From Xiphophorus maculatus (Eukaryota > Chordata > Actinopteri > Cyprinodontiformes > Poeciliidae), in assembly GCF_002775205.1 (NCBI RefSeq), contig NC_036461.1, positions 6,299,015 through 6,363,014 on the forward strand: a stretch of 64,000 nt of DNA, written 5' to 3'. The notes beneath the pieces are model-generated. The model was not told the origin of the DNA and searched no databases. It saw only the letters and a program-made list of their open reading frames with translations. Position 1 is the stretch's first letter. The number at the start of each line of letters is the position of its first letter. This document shows positions 46,095-58,030 of this stretch, piece by piece. A program made the position numbers and the translations under genes.

Positions 46095-49000
46095 CTGAAA
46101 GAGGCAGACACATTGGATGTTACACCACACCAGCAGACTAATCAGATCACTTTCTGGTAAACATGTTAAGGGGATTAATTAATGCATGGAGTAGATCGTC
46201 TGTCTGGCAGCAGGATAATGATTTTTCCAATATAGAGTTGCATATACAACACAGGGAGACGAGCAGGGGTCACTTAAAGTGCTTATTCAACAACTGGACC
46301 TTTTCAAAAAGGTTTGTTTACAACCCTCTGTCTCATTGTCTGTCAACAAGGAAACCAAGATTTCCCTTATTTCATCTTCTCCTAGAAGATCCTAATAGTA
46401 CTTGATTCTTGCAAAGAAATCAACAGAGAAAGCTTGTTTCATCCACTAAGTCCGTCAAAAAACGCACATCTGGTAGCCTAATGTCACTTTTATTTAGTTG
46501 ATTTCACAGTAAAAATGGTGCTGCGCAGTCGGCTGCACAAACAGACAAGAATACAAACCGAACTTGGCATTTTATTGTGTAACCTTTAATGAGGAAAGAT
46601 GGCGGCGATGAATATCAGCCGTCAATGATAATGACTGGCAGCCTTCGGTGTAACCGTGGATTTGCAGCCAACACTTTTAACAAGGTAAGAAGATTAACGT
46701 TCATATACTTCTTAAGTATGATTAGATAGATTATCAAATATTGCATTATGGCGAAGATGCGCGTCTAACCATCAGTAACCATGGAAACAAGGCCCCATGG
46801 TCACGTAGTCTAGCATGTATGGAAAAAACTGGTTAGCATCTCGTATACTGTACGTTTTTAAGGCTGCTCTGGTTTAAGGGGAGACGCTGGTTATGACATA
46901 CTGACATAAATCATGTGGTGTGAATTCAAGGACAGTCTTACGCATTACGCTGAACTGTCAGGCTGAGAGCTACAGACTTTCCTAGTTGTTGAAGGTTATC
47001 TGTGTGAATGAAATGCTCTTACAAAACCTTTACTGCGTAGAAGAAAAGAACAGTTCTCCCGATATAAACTTTCAAAAGCCATCCTCAAAGTCATACCGAT
47101 AGTCTGTTTTGAGATTGTTAGTTGTTGATTTCTCTTGGCAACTTAGAGCAAGTTTCAGAGGCATGTTCGTCCCTTAGTCTTTTCCATGCTGTGCTTTATT
47201 TAATGATGATATTCTTTTTGCTCTCTCAAAAAGCAAGATGGTCTCTTCCCTCTGGTTTAGTCTTTATTGACTTACAAAAGAAGATCATTTCTGTACCTTT
47301 ACTCGCTCTCATCAGAGTTAGTCACTGATTGAACCATAGTATACCTGTATGAATGATTTAAGAAGTTCTTAAATGTCAACAGAACAGCTGACAAAGTAAA
47401 AACACTTTTTCCTCTACAGTGAAGAGTATTCATGGAGGTTAAGAACCACAAACGCCTTCAAATAGCTAAAATATGATTATAGCTGCCTGTTTTAATAGTA
47501 AAAAATTAAATATGCCTTGATTTACTTTAATACACACCATGGAAACCATCTTAGCACTACAGCAGAAGCTAATATTTGCCGTCTTCCTTAATGACTCTCT
47601 TGGCGGTACAGTCAGTTAGTGCAAAGGAAGATGCAACATGCTCTTAGATTGGCTTCTTTGCTAATGCTAGCTATTAGCCTGTCAAATAGCATTTTGTCTT
47701 TGTATTTCAACTTCGCAAACTGCATTTTCAGAGCATATTTTGATGTGTTTCTAAAAAATAAAACAGCCAATAGGCAAGGGTCCACTGTATTAATTTCACA
47801 GATTCTCTGAACCTTTTGCATCTCTGCTTACCATTGACATGCGTCGGCCTCCGGCTGGCGGCATCATTGGCATGTCTCCCTGGAGAGATCCCAGTTCATC
47901 GGACTCCTCCGAGCTGTGCAAGGATTGGCTGGTGGAGGCGCTCATGGAGGACAGGCTTTCGGATGGAGGCCTGATCATGAAGCTGGTCCTTCTGGGGTTG
48001 GGAATCAGGAAGTCGCTGACCGCAGACTGTCGTCTTTCTTCCTCATTGATGGTTCTGATGGCTGCAGGCCTTATGGTGCTCCCAGACAGCACATGACTGG
48101 GCTGAGGATGCTGCTCCTCCTGGATTTCTGCTTGGCTGGTTGTGTCCTCCTCCACTGTTGACATGGCAGAGTTCCAGGCTGGATGGTGGTCCAGGGTCAC
48201 TGTGTGGACCTCTGGACCTTCAGTGGTTTGTGGAGTTGCACAGATCTCAACAGACCTGGGTGTCATCCTTGCTGGAGGGCAGCTATAGCCGGTTTGACCC
48301 AGATGAACCAAGCTGTTGTGTCTTGGCGGATCGTGGATTGTGTAATGAAGAGGCTTCATGTCAGCCTCCTGAATCACCTTGAAGGTCTGAGTCAGAGGCC
48401 CATTGTGAGGGGAAACATGGCTCATGACACAGAGCTGTTGTAAGGATGCCTTCTTTTTGGACCTGTAGATCAGACTGTCGTCCTCAGTGTACCTCTCTCC
48501 ATACAAAGTCTGTTTGATTTTACGGATGCCTAAGTGGAGAATCTCCAAAATGTTCAAGAAGAGTGAAACTCCAGCAATGATGGTCATAAAAAACATGAAG
48601 ATGGTCTTTTCTGTGGGCCTGGAGATGTAGCAGTCCACACTGTTGGGGCATGGTAGCCTCTCACACCTATACAGAGGCTCCAGATGGATTCCATACAGGA
48701 TATACTGGCCCAGGATGAAGCAAACCTCCACCAGAGAGCGAGTAAGGATATGGATGATGTAGGTTCTCAGCAGAGAGCCTCTAAGAGGAGCCTTCTTCAC
48801 CTTCTTCTGCTCCTCCAGCTTCCTCAGCTCCTTCTCTATGCGTTTGTGATCCTCAAGTTCTGCCTCGTCCATCTCCCCCTTCAGTTGGATCCGCCGCCGG
48901 TGGCGTTCCTTCTCCAGCGCCCTGATGCAGTACAGAGCATGGCCCATGTAGACCAGAGAGGGCGCAGACACAAAGATGACCTGCAGCACCCAGTAGCGAA

Positions 49001-49223
49001 TGAGGGAAATGGGGAAGGCCCGGTCGTAGCAGACCGCCTTGCAGCCTGGTTGGTCCGTGTTGCAGACGAACTCCGACTGCTCGTCATCCCAGACGTCCTC
49101 AGCTGCAGCTCCCAGGATCAGCATGCGGAAGATGAAGAGGATGGTGAGCCAGATCTTCCCTACGATGGTGGAATGAATGTGGACCTCTTCTAGGATGCTG
49201 CCCAGCAGGTTCCAGTCACCCAT
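46056..49223 (-). CDS. gja10: connexin Gja10 (Cx57/Cx62 type), two coding exons
   Basis: Connexins form hexameric gap-junction hemichannels; GJA10 orthologues couple retinal horizontal cells. The main exon 49223-47832 encodes 464 residues from [14 protein letters not shown]. It has four membrane segments (about 20-40, 76-96, 155-178, 206-230), a first extracellular loop with [12 protein letters not shown] (C-X6-C-X3-C) and a second with [12 protein letters not shown] (C-X4-C-X5-C). A charged cytoplasmic loop and a long Ser/Pro-rich tail complete it. The open frame continues 11 more codons, but a GTAAGC donor sits after RRMSM. Splicing to 46094-46056 adds [12 protein letters not shown] and a stop, for 476 residues. 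A 5' UTR acceptor (CCTCAG) lies at 49261, so the exon begins at 49260. Order next to bach2, in opposite orientation, matches human 6q15. Confidence 0.9.
46590..46686 (+). promoter_or_regulatory. YY1/TISU-like element followed by a splice donor
   Basis: AAGATGGCGGC at 46596-46606 is a strong YY1 (and near-TISU) match. Downstream, CTTTTAACAAG precedes GTAAGAAG (donor at 46685). The frame [20 protein letters not shown], from ATG 46626, is open into the donor. This could be a first exon of an unknown plus-strand transcript inside the gja10 intron, or a chance match. Confidence 0.3.
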
Positions 49224-49328
49224 GGTCAGATTTTCACCACTTTAATGCCACATAGTCAAACTGAGGACACAAACGCAGCTTGTTAGATTCAAATAGAGGT
49301 CCAGGCTCATTTTAGTTAAACAGATTAA

Positions 49329-49775
49329 AGCTGTAGTATGTAACTTTTATTAAAAATATCTTTTGCATACTTCTCCCAGTGATCCCAGTGTTAACCAGAA
49401 ACAACTAATCAGATCCAGAGGTGGATCTTAGTGCTGTCAATCACCTCTCCCTCCTCTACCCTTGGTCTGTGCTTTGCTGCCTTTTGTGAATACTATTAGT
49501 TAGCATAGCCACTGAGTTAATGGCGAATAAATGGTTGGTAAGTTGTTTTTCAACCATTAGCACAATGAGCAGCAAATAGGAGGATGATTGACAGCGCTAA
49601 GACCCGCCTCCTGGCTCTGATTGGTTGTTTTTGGCCTTGAGTCTTGCATTTCAGGGAAGAGGTGGAAAAGCTCGATTTATCTGTCTCGTACTACAGTGTC
49701 ACAATGTGGTGTCAGTTTTAATAATTATAGAAAATACATATTTTTGTAAAAGTTACATATTGCAGTTTTAAATCA
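49329..49775. repeat. repeat family R4, second copy
   Basis: From AAAGCTGTAGTATGTAACTT to TTACATATTGCAGTTTTAAA, containing ACCAGAAACAACTAATCAGA, ATTGACAGCGCTAAGACC and CTCTGATTGGTTGTTTTT. It begins about 100 bases upstream of the gja10 start codon, close to the 5' UTR exon. Confidence 0.6.
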
Positions 49776-49976
49776 ATAATTCCCTGTTATTGAAAAAAGA
49801 GTTCCAGTTTCACTGATTATATCACATATAACATCTAATAAATTACCAGAACTAAAGAATTGTTGACTTAAAAGAAGCTCCAACATCTTGTCAAAAGGTT
49901 ACTTGTGATTTAATTTTGAATTATTTCAAATATATTTGAAAAAAAAGTTTTTGTAAGATTGTGTGTTTTTGCAGTT
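49776..49976. repeat. M1 copy G (right half)
   Basis: AATAATTCCCTGTTATTGAA to TTGTGTGTTTTTGCAGTT; only the right half and a worn centre of the palindromic MITE remain. Confidence 0.5.
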
Positions 49977-50945
49977 TAGCTGGTTCAGAAAGAAATCACA
50001 GTTCATATATCTTTGAATAAACCTTATGTTCTTCAAAATATGAGTTAGAACAGACATAACCGTACATGACAGAAAGTTTTCCTTGACAAAATGCTAAAAA
50101 TGGAACCAGTAGTCCATGTCCTAAACACTAGATGGGTTTCAAAATAGGTATTTTGTAGCTGCCGTCAAGGCAACTCTTGTTTATCAACTCTAATTCTGAT
50201 GTTTGATCTCAGAAGGCTAAAGCAGATTAAAAATTAAAGTGAAGTAATTAAAGCTTCTGGGTTGGGAACCCTTTGCGAACATACAGACAATGCAACAAAA
50301 TTAATAAAGAAACATCAACTTTTAGAATGTTTTTTCCTAATTTTTATTCACTATTTAATAATTATGACATTTGTTAACATAAATGCAATCTCACGCCTTC
50401 TGATTTTAGTTGGGTTCAGAGCATTTTTTGCAGCTGTGTCCTCATCTTCCCCCAGGACCAGCACCCACTTTGAAAAACATTGCATTAAAGGATGACATGC
50501 AATAAAACACACATTTTCTTTTTTCATGATTACATATTTAGAAATCCTGCAGAGTTTCGTCACTCTTCAGAGCCTTTGTAGTTTTATTTCCAAGTCAAAA
50601 GAACTGCAAGAAAATTTGTATTTTTCATTTTTCACATACATTTAAGGCTAACATTATTTATGCAGATTTAGATTTAGCGTTATCTTGTTTCTTCTGACGG
50701 CAAATAAAATTAACATTTTGGAGGGACCTTGCAAAAGTCCTGCCTTTAGTCTGTGGAATAACTTGTGAAAATACCTGTGGACATTTGCAAAAAGCAGGTC
50801 AGCAATTATAAGAAGGCTTTTAATGCCACAATATCAGTAAAGCATTTCCATTGATTATTGAAAAAAATAATAATTTTCAACACATAAAAATGTATTTTTC
50901 TATATCTTTTTAAAATATATTGTTTACAAAATACTTTTATGTTGT

Positions 50946-51203
50946 CTTAGGGATGCACCGATATAAAAAGTTGGACCAATATGTTGCTTTTGTGGTGGAT
51001 ACCTGATATTTAGCAATATTAAATATATTTTCATACCTTTCTGACAGCATTAAAAATACCACACCAATTACTTTTGCTTCTCTGCTGCAGTGAAACATCA
51101 CATAATTCTTTGCTGCATCATTATTACTGTAACATGAGCAAACAAATACTATGTGATCGGCTAATATTGATAAAAATGTGAATATATTGGGATTCCTACA
51201 TTG
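50946..51203. repeat. GGGATGCACCGATA-type repeat
   Basis: Starts GGGATGCACCGATATAAAAA, contains TGCTTCTCTGCTGCAG and ATGTGATCGGCTAATATTGA, and ends near TATTGGGATTCCTACA. A common fish non-coding repeat. Flanks 49980-50945 and 51210-52010 hold nothing recognisable. Confidence 0.5.
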
Positions 51204-52021
51204 TTTCCAATCAGAAACAAACTATTTGACTGAATTAACTTAAATAAGTCTTAACAGTATTTGTCTGAACTGGATAAAAGCAAAGTTTACCAACATGATC
51301 AGAGGTAAACACTGAGGTGTTGTTGGTATATTTAATCTGCTGAAGGGGGAAAACAACCTTCTTTTTAATAGATTTTGGCAAAAAATTTGATGAAATGACT
51401 GCTGATGAATAAATATCCCATAATCTGATGTGTTGATGGCTGGTTTGGCACCACATAGGAAAGCACTGCCATCACAGGATAAAGGCGATCACTGTGAACA
51501 GCACTGTATTGATCTGCAGTGACCTTCCCTTTAAGGCCACAGCTGGATACAAACCATGTCAGTCAAACTTCCCCTCTGAGTCCCTGACTGGCTGCTGCAG
51601 TGGTCCAGGACTTTCCTTTAGGGTCTCCTCAGTTCACAGCTTCTAAACCAATTATTTTATCAGATCATGTCAGAAATAACGCTTCAAAAATGGTCACATG
51701 TGTTGTACTTTTTCACATTTTTGTCATGTTTCAAGCTTATACTTGTATTTTACAGGGATGTTATTTAACAGACAATAATGTTTCATATAATTTTGCTGTA
51801 TAAGGAAAATAATTCAAAATGTGGATGCATGTTGAGCCTTTCTGAGTCAGGACCTCACAGAAACATTTTTGCTGAAAGTCTTTTCTTGAGAGATCTAAGA
51901 ATTTTTTCCATTCCTCTTTGTAAAGCAGCTCACATTCAGTGAGAAAAGTGAATAAAATACGTAATTTCTTTTTTTCATATATCCACCGCTCTCAGATATA
52001 AATTACAAATACATAGTTAAC

Positions 52022-52157
52022 CATCCATCCATCCATCCATCCATCCATCCATCCATCCATCCATCCATCCATCCATCCATCCATCCATCCATCCATCCAT
52101 CCATCCATCCATCCATCCATCCATCCATTCATTCATTCATTCATTCATTCATTCATT
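52022..52157. repeat. (CCAT)n/(CATT)n microsatellite
   Basis: About 27 uninterrupted CCAT units turning into seven or so CATT units; likely polymorphic. Confidence 0.97.
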
Positions 52158-52282
52158 TATTTTCTGTTCACCCTTTGTCCCTAATGGGGTCGGGAGGGTT
52201 GCCGGTGTCTATCTCCAGCTACGTTCCAGGCGGGAGGCGGGGTTCACCCTGGACAGGTCGCCAGTCTGTCGCAGGGCATAGT
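52158..52282. repeat. teleost repeat adjoining the microsatellite
   Basis: CTAATGGGGTCGGGAGGGTT, GGCGGGAGGCGGGGTTCACC and CTGGACAGGTCGCCAGTCTG are words of a very abundant fish repeat that often carries a CATC-type tail, as it does here. No ORF. Confidence 0.7.
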
Positions 52283-52381
52283 TAACAGAAAATAAATAAT
52301 ATTGTTTAGATGAATCTCAAAGAAAAGCATGTTTGGCTAGAGACATCAAGACAGTTAAGGCGTAAAAACAGAGGAAGGTGA

Positions 52382-52890
52382 ATTAGGAAGTGTCTATTGT
52401 CTATTAACAATTATTTTAGTAATCGATTGTTATAGCGATTATTCTGATGATTAATCGATTAATCGGAAAAAATGGTTTAACCATTTAATACCTTTTTATG
52501 CAATATTAGGAATACATTAAAAGATACAAATAAAGAAATAATTCAATTCCTTTTTTTTGAATAAGAAATTAAGCACTTTATTAACTAAAATGCAGTAAAA
52601 TAGCATTTCTTTGGGGAATTTGGACTAGGACACTTGAGGTGTATTGGCTAAAACCTGTTTACCTGTTTTCAATAAAAAGTTTTTTATATACATCTTAAAC
52701 ATATGGTTCATATATTGTATTTTTGTACCACAAAATACAATTAGACAAAATACGTTGCCTAATTACTGCTCTGAATATTTTATTTGTTTGGGTTTGAATA
52801 CACAGTTAACGATTAATCGATTACTAAATTAGTTGTTTATTTCAATAATCGTTTCATCATGATTAATCCAATTAATCGTGTCAACCCTAA
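52382..52890. repeat. repeat family R3, copy 5
   Basis: TTAGTAATCGATTGTTATAG, TGATTAATCGATTAATCGG on the left and ACGATTAATCGATTACTAAA, CCAATTAATCGTGTCAACCC on the right, i.e. roughly inverted ends. Confidence 0.6.
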
Positions 52891-54819
52891 CCCTGACCAT
52901 AAATTCTGGATTTTAAAATTAGATTAAAGTGCAAGAAAAAAACGGAGTATTATGATCTCTTCTGCTTGTTCCAGTTAACTGCTGCAGAGTTTCATCAATT
53001 AAAGGTGAAATATGTGAAAATGGTCTTTTAACAGTCAAGAGGAAATAAAAGCAGGAACGATGATCTCAAGTTCCTGTTTTCTACACCTACTTTCTTGTTT
53101 TGGAAATATTTGGAAATAATAAAAATAAAAAATGTGTTTCGGTTGTTTTGGGTGGTAATGATAGAAGAGTTATAGGTTGGGTGAAAACAACAAAAATATT
53201 TCTAAGTTTAATTGTCCAACTTGTCCAGTTGAAGAGAGTTCTGTTTCTTAACCAGTTTGTAATCTTTTTAAGGCATTTAATTTTCATCATCATTCTAACA
53301 CATAAATATGCTTTGATTCCCAACAGGTTTTCATCCAGGATTGTTGTTTATTTAGTCTGTTTAGGTGAACGGTCACGTCTTGTCACATTCTTTCCATTTT
53401 TGCTTGGAATATTGTTTTTTTAAACAAACCTGGTTCAAGCTTCTCCAAAACACTCTCTTATAAAACCTCTGAGATCTTCACAGAGCATCTCAGTTACACA
53501 CAGCTGGAGTCTGTTTACTAATTTGATGACTTCGACATGTTGAACAAAATAAAAACATGCATCCAAAATGTGGAGAAGCTTCAGAAAGCATGAGTATCAG
53601 AACTCTGTAGCCCTCAGGGGAGCATCTCAGACCCCAGGTATTATTTAATTTAAACACTTTTTAAGAAAATAACTTTCTAATTGTAACATGGAATGAATGG
53701 GACTGGATGAATGACACTTGAAGAAAAATATTTGTAGACATGGCAAAAATATGGCTGTTAAAAAATCACTTTTGCACTTAATATTGATGAAGGCAAAGAA
53801 ATTGTTTTATAAATTATTTGGTTTGCTTTGCTTTAGTGAGATCTGAAAAATGACTTATCAAATACGAATATAATGAATCACCATTTTTAATCTATTAAAC
53901 TGTACTTGATTATATCAATCTACAACCTGCAGGTGAAAATTAGCATTTTTTTGCTGTTAATGTCAATGAAATGTGGTATATTGTCTCTATGTAAATAAAT
54001 AAATGGTATGAAATTCCGTTCTGTATCATACATCTCAAATATTTAAAATACTTCCACAAAATAGGATTTCTAGATAACGTTTCTTATCTAGAAGTAACTC
54101 AAATCATCCTTTAGTGTTTTAAAAAGAGTCATGAGTCTAAAAGACCAAATCTTGATTAAAAACATCACATCTGAAGGCTTTTGGTTTGAGATAAAGGTGA
54201 GGGGAAGCCGTCAAGGTAAACCTCTGCTGAGGAAAACATTGACAGATCACTTGTTGGAAAGCTTGGGGGGGTCGACCTTCATAGTTGAGCTGTGTGCTGG
54301 ATGTTATATAATCTGCTGCTGCTCAGTTTCACCAGCAGAAGCTCCGGTTCAGCTCTGAACCTCAGTTTAATTTACTTTTATTGGAAGAGCTGCAGTTTCT
54401 GGTTCAGCTTCAACGATCAAAAAAACAAACAAAACCTAAACCTGAAAGTAAATTCAGAAGAAATATTGTTTCTAAATCCCAACGCAATGGAAAAGGCTTT
54501 CTCAAAACTCCTCACGTGTGTTTTTCTCTTTATTTAAATGTTGGCAGTTTGTCTCAAGTTTTCTCAAATGGTATAAAAGGAGTTTTCTGCAGTGCTTTGG
54601 CCCTCAGGGCCACCGTAGTATGAGCTTTGTTTGGGCAGTGGATGACGTAAGGTCAGTGGTTGAACTAAGATGCTGCAACAGTTGGAAGAAAACATCAAAA
54701 CCTTTTTTTAAAATAGCAGGAATCAGCGCCTCAGTGTTCACTTTGTCTTCTCTGCTTCCTCTAAACATCTAACATCACAACATGACACAAACATGCAAAC
54801 AGCAGCTTACATCTCACAG

Positions 54820-55145
54820 GTCCTCTGTCCCTCTGGGCCTCCATGTGAACGGCATCGTGTTGGTAATTCCTGGGAAAACGCCAATTAGGGATGCTTCTAC
54901 CCCATGGGGCTGCTCGGTTCTCCCTGGGTTCTAATCCCGAGCGGCCGTGCCGTTCCCTCTGCCGTGCAGCTGTGTGTCGGTGTGTGTTGGGAACGCTCTG
55001 CCGTGTTACATGCAGGGTTCACAGGATGTGAGCATTGATCAACTGCTGCCGGGACACTGCCCCCACCCTGCTCCCTGCTCCCATGGCAGGGGTGCCAACT
55101 CCGGTCCGGACCGTCGATACGGGCCTCAGAGACACTGAGGTACGT
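54820..55145. other. GC-rich unique stretch, possible conserved non-coding element
   Basis: Contrasts with the AT-rich surroundings. It contains GGTAATTCCTGGG, AACGCCAATTAGGGATG and a GTACGTTT donor-like site at 55140. No coding frame is recognised. A conserved enhancer or an unannotated exon is possible; the evidence is composition only. The AT-rich 52900-54820 before it shows nothing recognisable. Confidence 0.25.
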
Positions 55146-55239
55146 TTTTCACTCACATCCTGGAGATTCACCTCAGCCAGGTGAAGTTCTGAGCTCAGAT
55201 TTAATCTGAGTGACAGGAAATATGAAAAAACTGAGGATG

Positions 55240-55400
55240 CACTGCAAAAACACACAATCTTACCAAGTATTTTTGTACTGCAAATATCTTGGAACAATTG
55301 AAATAAGACAAACTAACTCACAGTGAACTATTCAGCAAGATAGATACAAAAAGTATTTGTTAAACTGGCAGATTATTTCACTTGTAACAAGACATTTTCA
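55240..55400. repeat. M1 copy H, left arm, split by another repeat
   Basis: CACTGCAAAAACACACAATC to ATTTCACTTGTAACAAGACA. A sliver resembling the other arm (AGCAAAATAATTTGCCAG) reappears at about 55886-55906, so the segment between is probably nested. Confidence 0.55.
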
Positions 55401-55884
55401 ACTCGTTTTCATTTTGGGTCGAATCAAAAATCTAAATGTTCTTAAAGGGCCGGTTGTGCCAGAATGTATTTATTGATATTTTAAACTCTTAAAATATCAA
55501 TAAACAAATAGCTGTTTCTGCACAATTTTATGATTGTTTTAGGGATTTTGTGGTGCCAATTTAGAAATGTTTGTAAGAAATTTTTATGATATTTTCTCTA
55601 ATGTATGATGTGAAATGTGATTTTAATTACTCGTCTATCAGTTATGGACTATAACTTGACATCAAGTAAGGTCTACTGAAGCCCAATGTTTCTGGTCCAT
55701 TTTGGTCAATAAATGTGCAGTAAAATCAGAAAAAAATGTGGAAATTTGTTGATTTTGTGTGAATTTTGCAGATTTGTGAAAAACTGGAGCAACTTATTGA
55801 TGTAATTTGGAGTCTGTAGGGCCACATAAAAATCTACGGCGGGCCAAATTAGGCCCCCGGGCCTTGCGTTTAACACACGTGCTA
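55401..55884. mobile_element. repeat nested in M1 copy H (GGCCCCCGGGCCTTG end)
   Basis: AT-rich body with TTAAAGGGCCGGTTGTGCCA near the left and GGGCCAAATTAGGCCCCCGG, CCTTGCGTTTAACACACGTG at the right. The same type of end occurs at 19085-19172. Nesting is inferred from the split M1 arms. Confidence 0.45.
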
Positions 55885-56042
55885 TAAGCAAAATAATTTG
55901 CCAGTAAACTATTATTTATTTTTAATTAAAATTTGATCTGAGAAACAAAAAAGAAAAGAAAGAGCAGTTGTTCAAATCTGAGAAATTAGAGCATTAAATG
56001 GCCTCTTCTGAGAAGAAATGTTAAAAAAACCCATAACATTAT

Positions 56043-56240
56043 GTACTGCAAAAACATTAAATCTTACCAAGTATTTCTGTCTAGTTTCTAGTGCAAATAT
56101 TGTAATAAACTTGAAATGAGATCAAACTAACTAACTTTTCAGCAAGATATAAGAGCTTGCTTAAAGTCGAAAAATCCTTGATACTGATGAAAAAGTATTA
56201 CTTCCACTGGCAGATTAATAATAAGTGTACAGTTAAATGT
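56043..56240. repeat. M1 copy I (left arm)
   Basis: TACTGCAAAAACATTAAATC, then TTACCAAGTATTTCTGTCTA and TTCCACTGGCAGATTAAT; the right arm is missing. Confidence 0.55.
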
Positions 56241-56479
56241 CTCATGAAATAATGAGAAAAATGTCAATCATTTTTAAAGAAAAAAAAAGTATAGTGATGT
56301 TATACTCTATTTATATATATATATATTTTTTTTAATAAATAGAGGGAAATAACTTTTCTTTTGGGTCTCAGGCTGAAACGTTTGGGGACCCTGATCTAAA
56401 GAAAGATGCATTTTCATCAATAATGAAGCCTCATTGAGGCTTTAAATGACACTGCATTAAATGCTCAGACAGGAAGTGA

Positions 56480-56840
56480 TTAATTATTGCATCTCTAGCT
56501 GCAGCTGACCACAGAGACGATCAACGTGTTCCTGAAATCCCGTGATGAGCTCAAACTAAACCTTGCGTCCTGCTGTGCGCTGAGCCCTCCATCACTGTAC
56601 AGCCACATGTTCCAGCTCGGTCTGCATGAAAACGACCAGCTGTGCCTGCAGGGCCTTTAATTAGGTTTCCATCGCGCCCCCATGCGGTCGATGCAGCATT
56701 GATTAGATTTTCCCTTCAGAAGCTGCGGTGTGGTCGCTGAGGCCCGACGCCAGATGTCACACCAGGATCATTGGGTTACACAACCAGAGTCCCGCCCACT
56801 GGACGGAAGCCCCGCCCACTCATTCTCTGCGCTGTAATCT
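56480..56840. other. GC-rich unique stretch between gja10 and ankrd6
   Basis: Moderate GC, no repeat words recognised, and a core AGGGCCTTTAATTAGGTTTC, ATGCGGTCGATGCAGCATTG and GATTAGATTTTCCC with homeobox-type TAATTA. Candidate conserved non-coding element by composition only. Confidence 0.25.
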
Positions 56841-56919
56841 CAGATCATAAAAAAAAAAAAACTGCATTTGGAATATGCACTCATACTGAGGCGTATTAGG
56901 AAAAAGGAGAAAAATTCCG

Positions 56920-57130
56920 GACGTTTCTGAGTTTGAAAAGTCAAACAGTTGCTAGAAAAAATATCTGAAATTTTTAGATTCATCTCAGAAATTTTCTAGA
57001 AAAGACAAAAAAAATTTCTGAGTTTGAAAAGTCAGAATTGGTAGGGAATAAAAAAACTTTTTTTTATTTTAATGAATCTAAGAAATTTTCTAGAAAAGAC
57101 ATGGACATTTCTAACTTTCAAAAAGTCACA
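56920..57130. repeat. AT-rich TTTTCTAGAAAA-type repeat, third locus
   Basis: AGAAATTTTCTAGAAAAGAC occurs twice here with CTGAGTTTGAAAAGTCA words, as at 4235-4570 and 44340-44740. Confidence 0.45.
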
Positions 57131-57169
57131 AACTAAAAAGGCAGCACCATAGTAGATATAATTATTATG

Positions 57170-57530
57170 GACTTTGAATTTTATCGCAACATTGCAGTTA
57201 AAAATGATGACAAAAAAATATTGCTTATTTTTTTAGGTTACTGCATTTCCCAGCATTCATATCACCACAAACTTAAATACTGTTTTGAAAAAATTCCCAT
57301 TTGAAATGAGCTTCTTCAGGACGCCACGTACTGTAAGATATATGGTTTACAGCAATAAGATGCTCACAGTAACCGGATTTACTGACTTCAGTGGAGAGAA
57401 TTGCAAAAAAAAATGTATTTTAGTTTTTATTTTACATAATTGACTGAAATCCACAAAGACAATAATTAATCAAAATTCTTATGAATACAATAGTTGATAA
57501 ACGACACAATAAATTCCCACCTCTGCCCCA
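57170..57530. repeat. repeat family R6, copy 2
   Basis: Shares AAATACTGTTTTGAAAA, TTCCCATTTG and CACAGTAACCGG-like words with 30240-30640. Confidence 0.45.
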
Positions 57531-57854
57531 CAGAATGATGCTACCGCCATCTTTCATCATTAGGGTGCTGAGTTAGATTTCTGCCTCATGTAACGTTTTG
57601 CAAGTAAGCCAAAAAAAATATATTTTTACCTTCTCTGACTAGAGGACAACTTTAAAAAAAAATACACCACGTGTGTTTTCTTTCAGCAAAAATGTTTTCT
57701 TATCGCCATAAAAGGTCAAATTTGGGCAAATAGTTTTAGTTTTAAGAGGTTATTGGCCCATCAGTCTGGGCGGGCGGCCATGTTTTGGTGTGTTCTACTT
57801 ATTTTCAGGAGTTGGATTGAAAATTGCATTCATTGTTTCTCATTCCTCCTCCTG

Positions 57855-58030
57855 CAGGCCACACGGTGGCGCAGTTTGTACTGTTGTTTTGCAGCAAGAA
57901 GGTTCCAGGTCTGAATCACAACCAGTGATCTTTCTGAATGGACTTTGCTTTTTCTCCCAGTGCGTGGGCAGATTTCCTCCAGGTACTCTGGCATCGGCAT
58001 GGACAATGGAGGGGATGATTTTCCTGCTGC
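57855..58030 (+). mobile_element. degraded tRNA-derived SINE-like repeat
   Basis: CCACACGGTGGCGCAGTTTG (A-box-like), GCAGCAAGAAGGTTCCAGGT, TTTCTGAATGGACTTTGCTT and CTCCAGGTACTCTGG follow the order of a very common fish SINE head and body. The ORF across it is not a gene. The rest of 58030-58730 shows nothing. Confidence 0.55.

Noticed and set aside
47796-47831. Read-through C-terminus of the connexin (11 extra codons)
   Set aside because: A consensus donor and a strong in-phase terminal exon explain the gene better; kept only as an alternative.
48684-49193. 169-codon plus-strand frame
   Set aside because: Antisense to the conserved connexin exon.
52022-52157. CRISPR-like regular array
   Set aside because: Simple tetranucleotide microsatellite without spacers; vertebrate genome.
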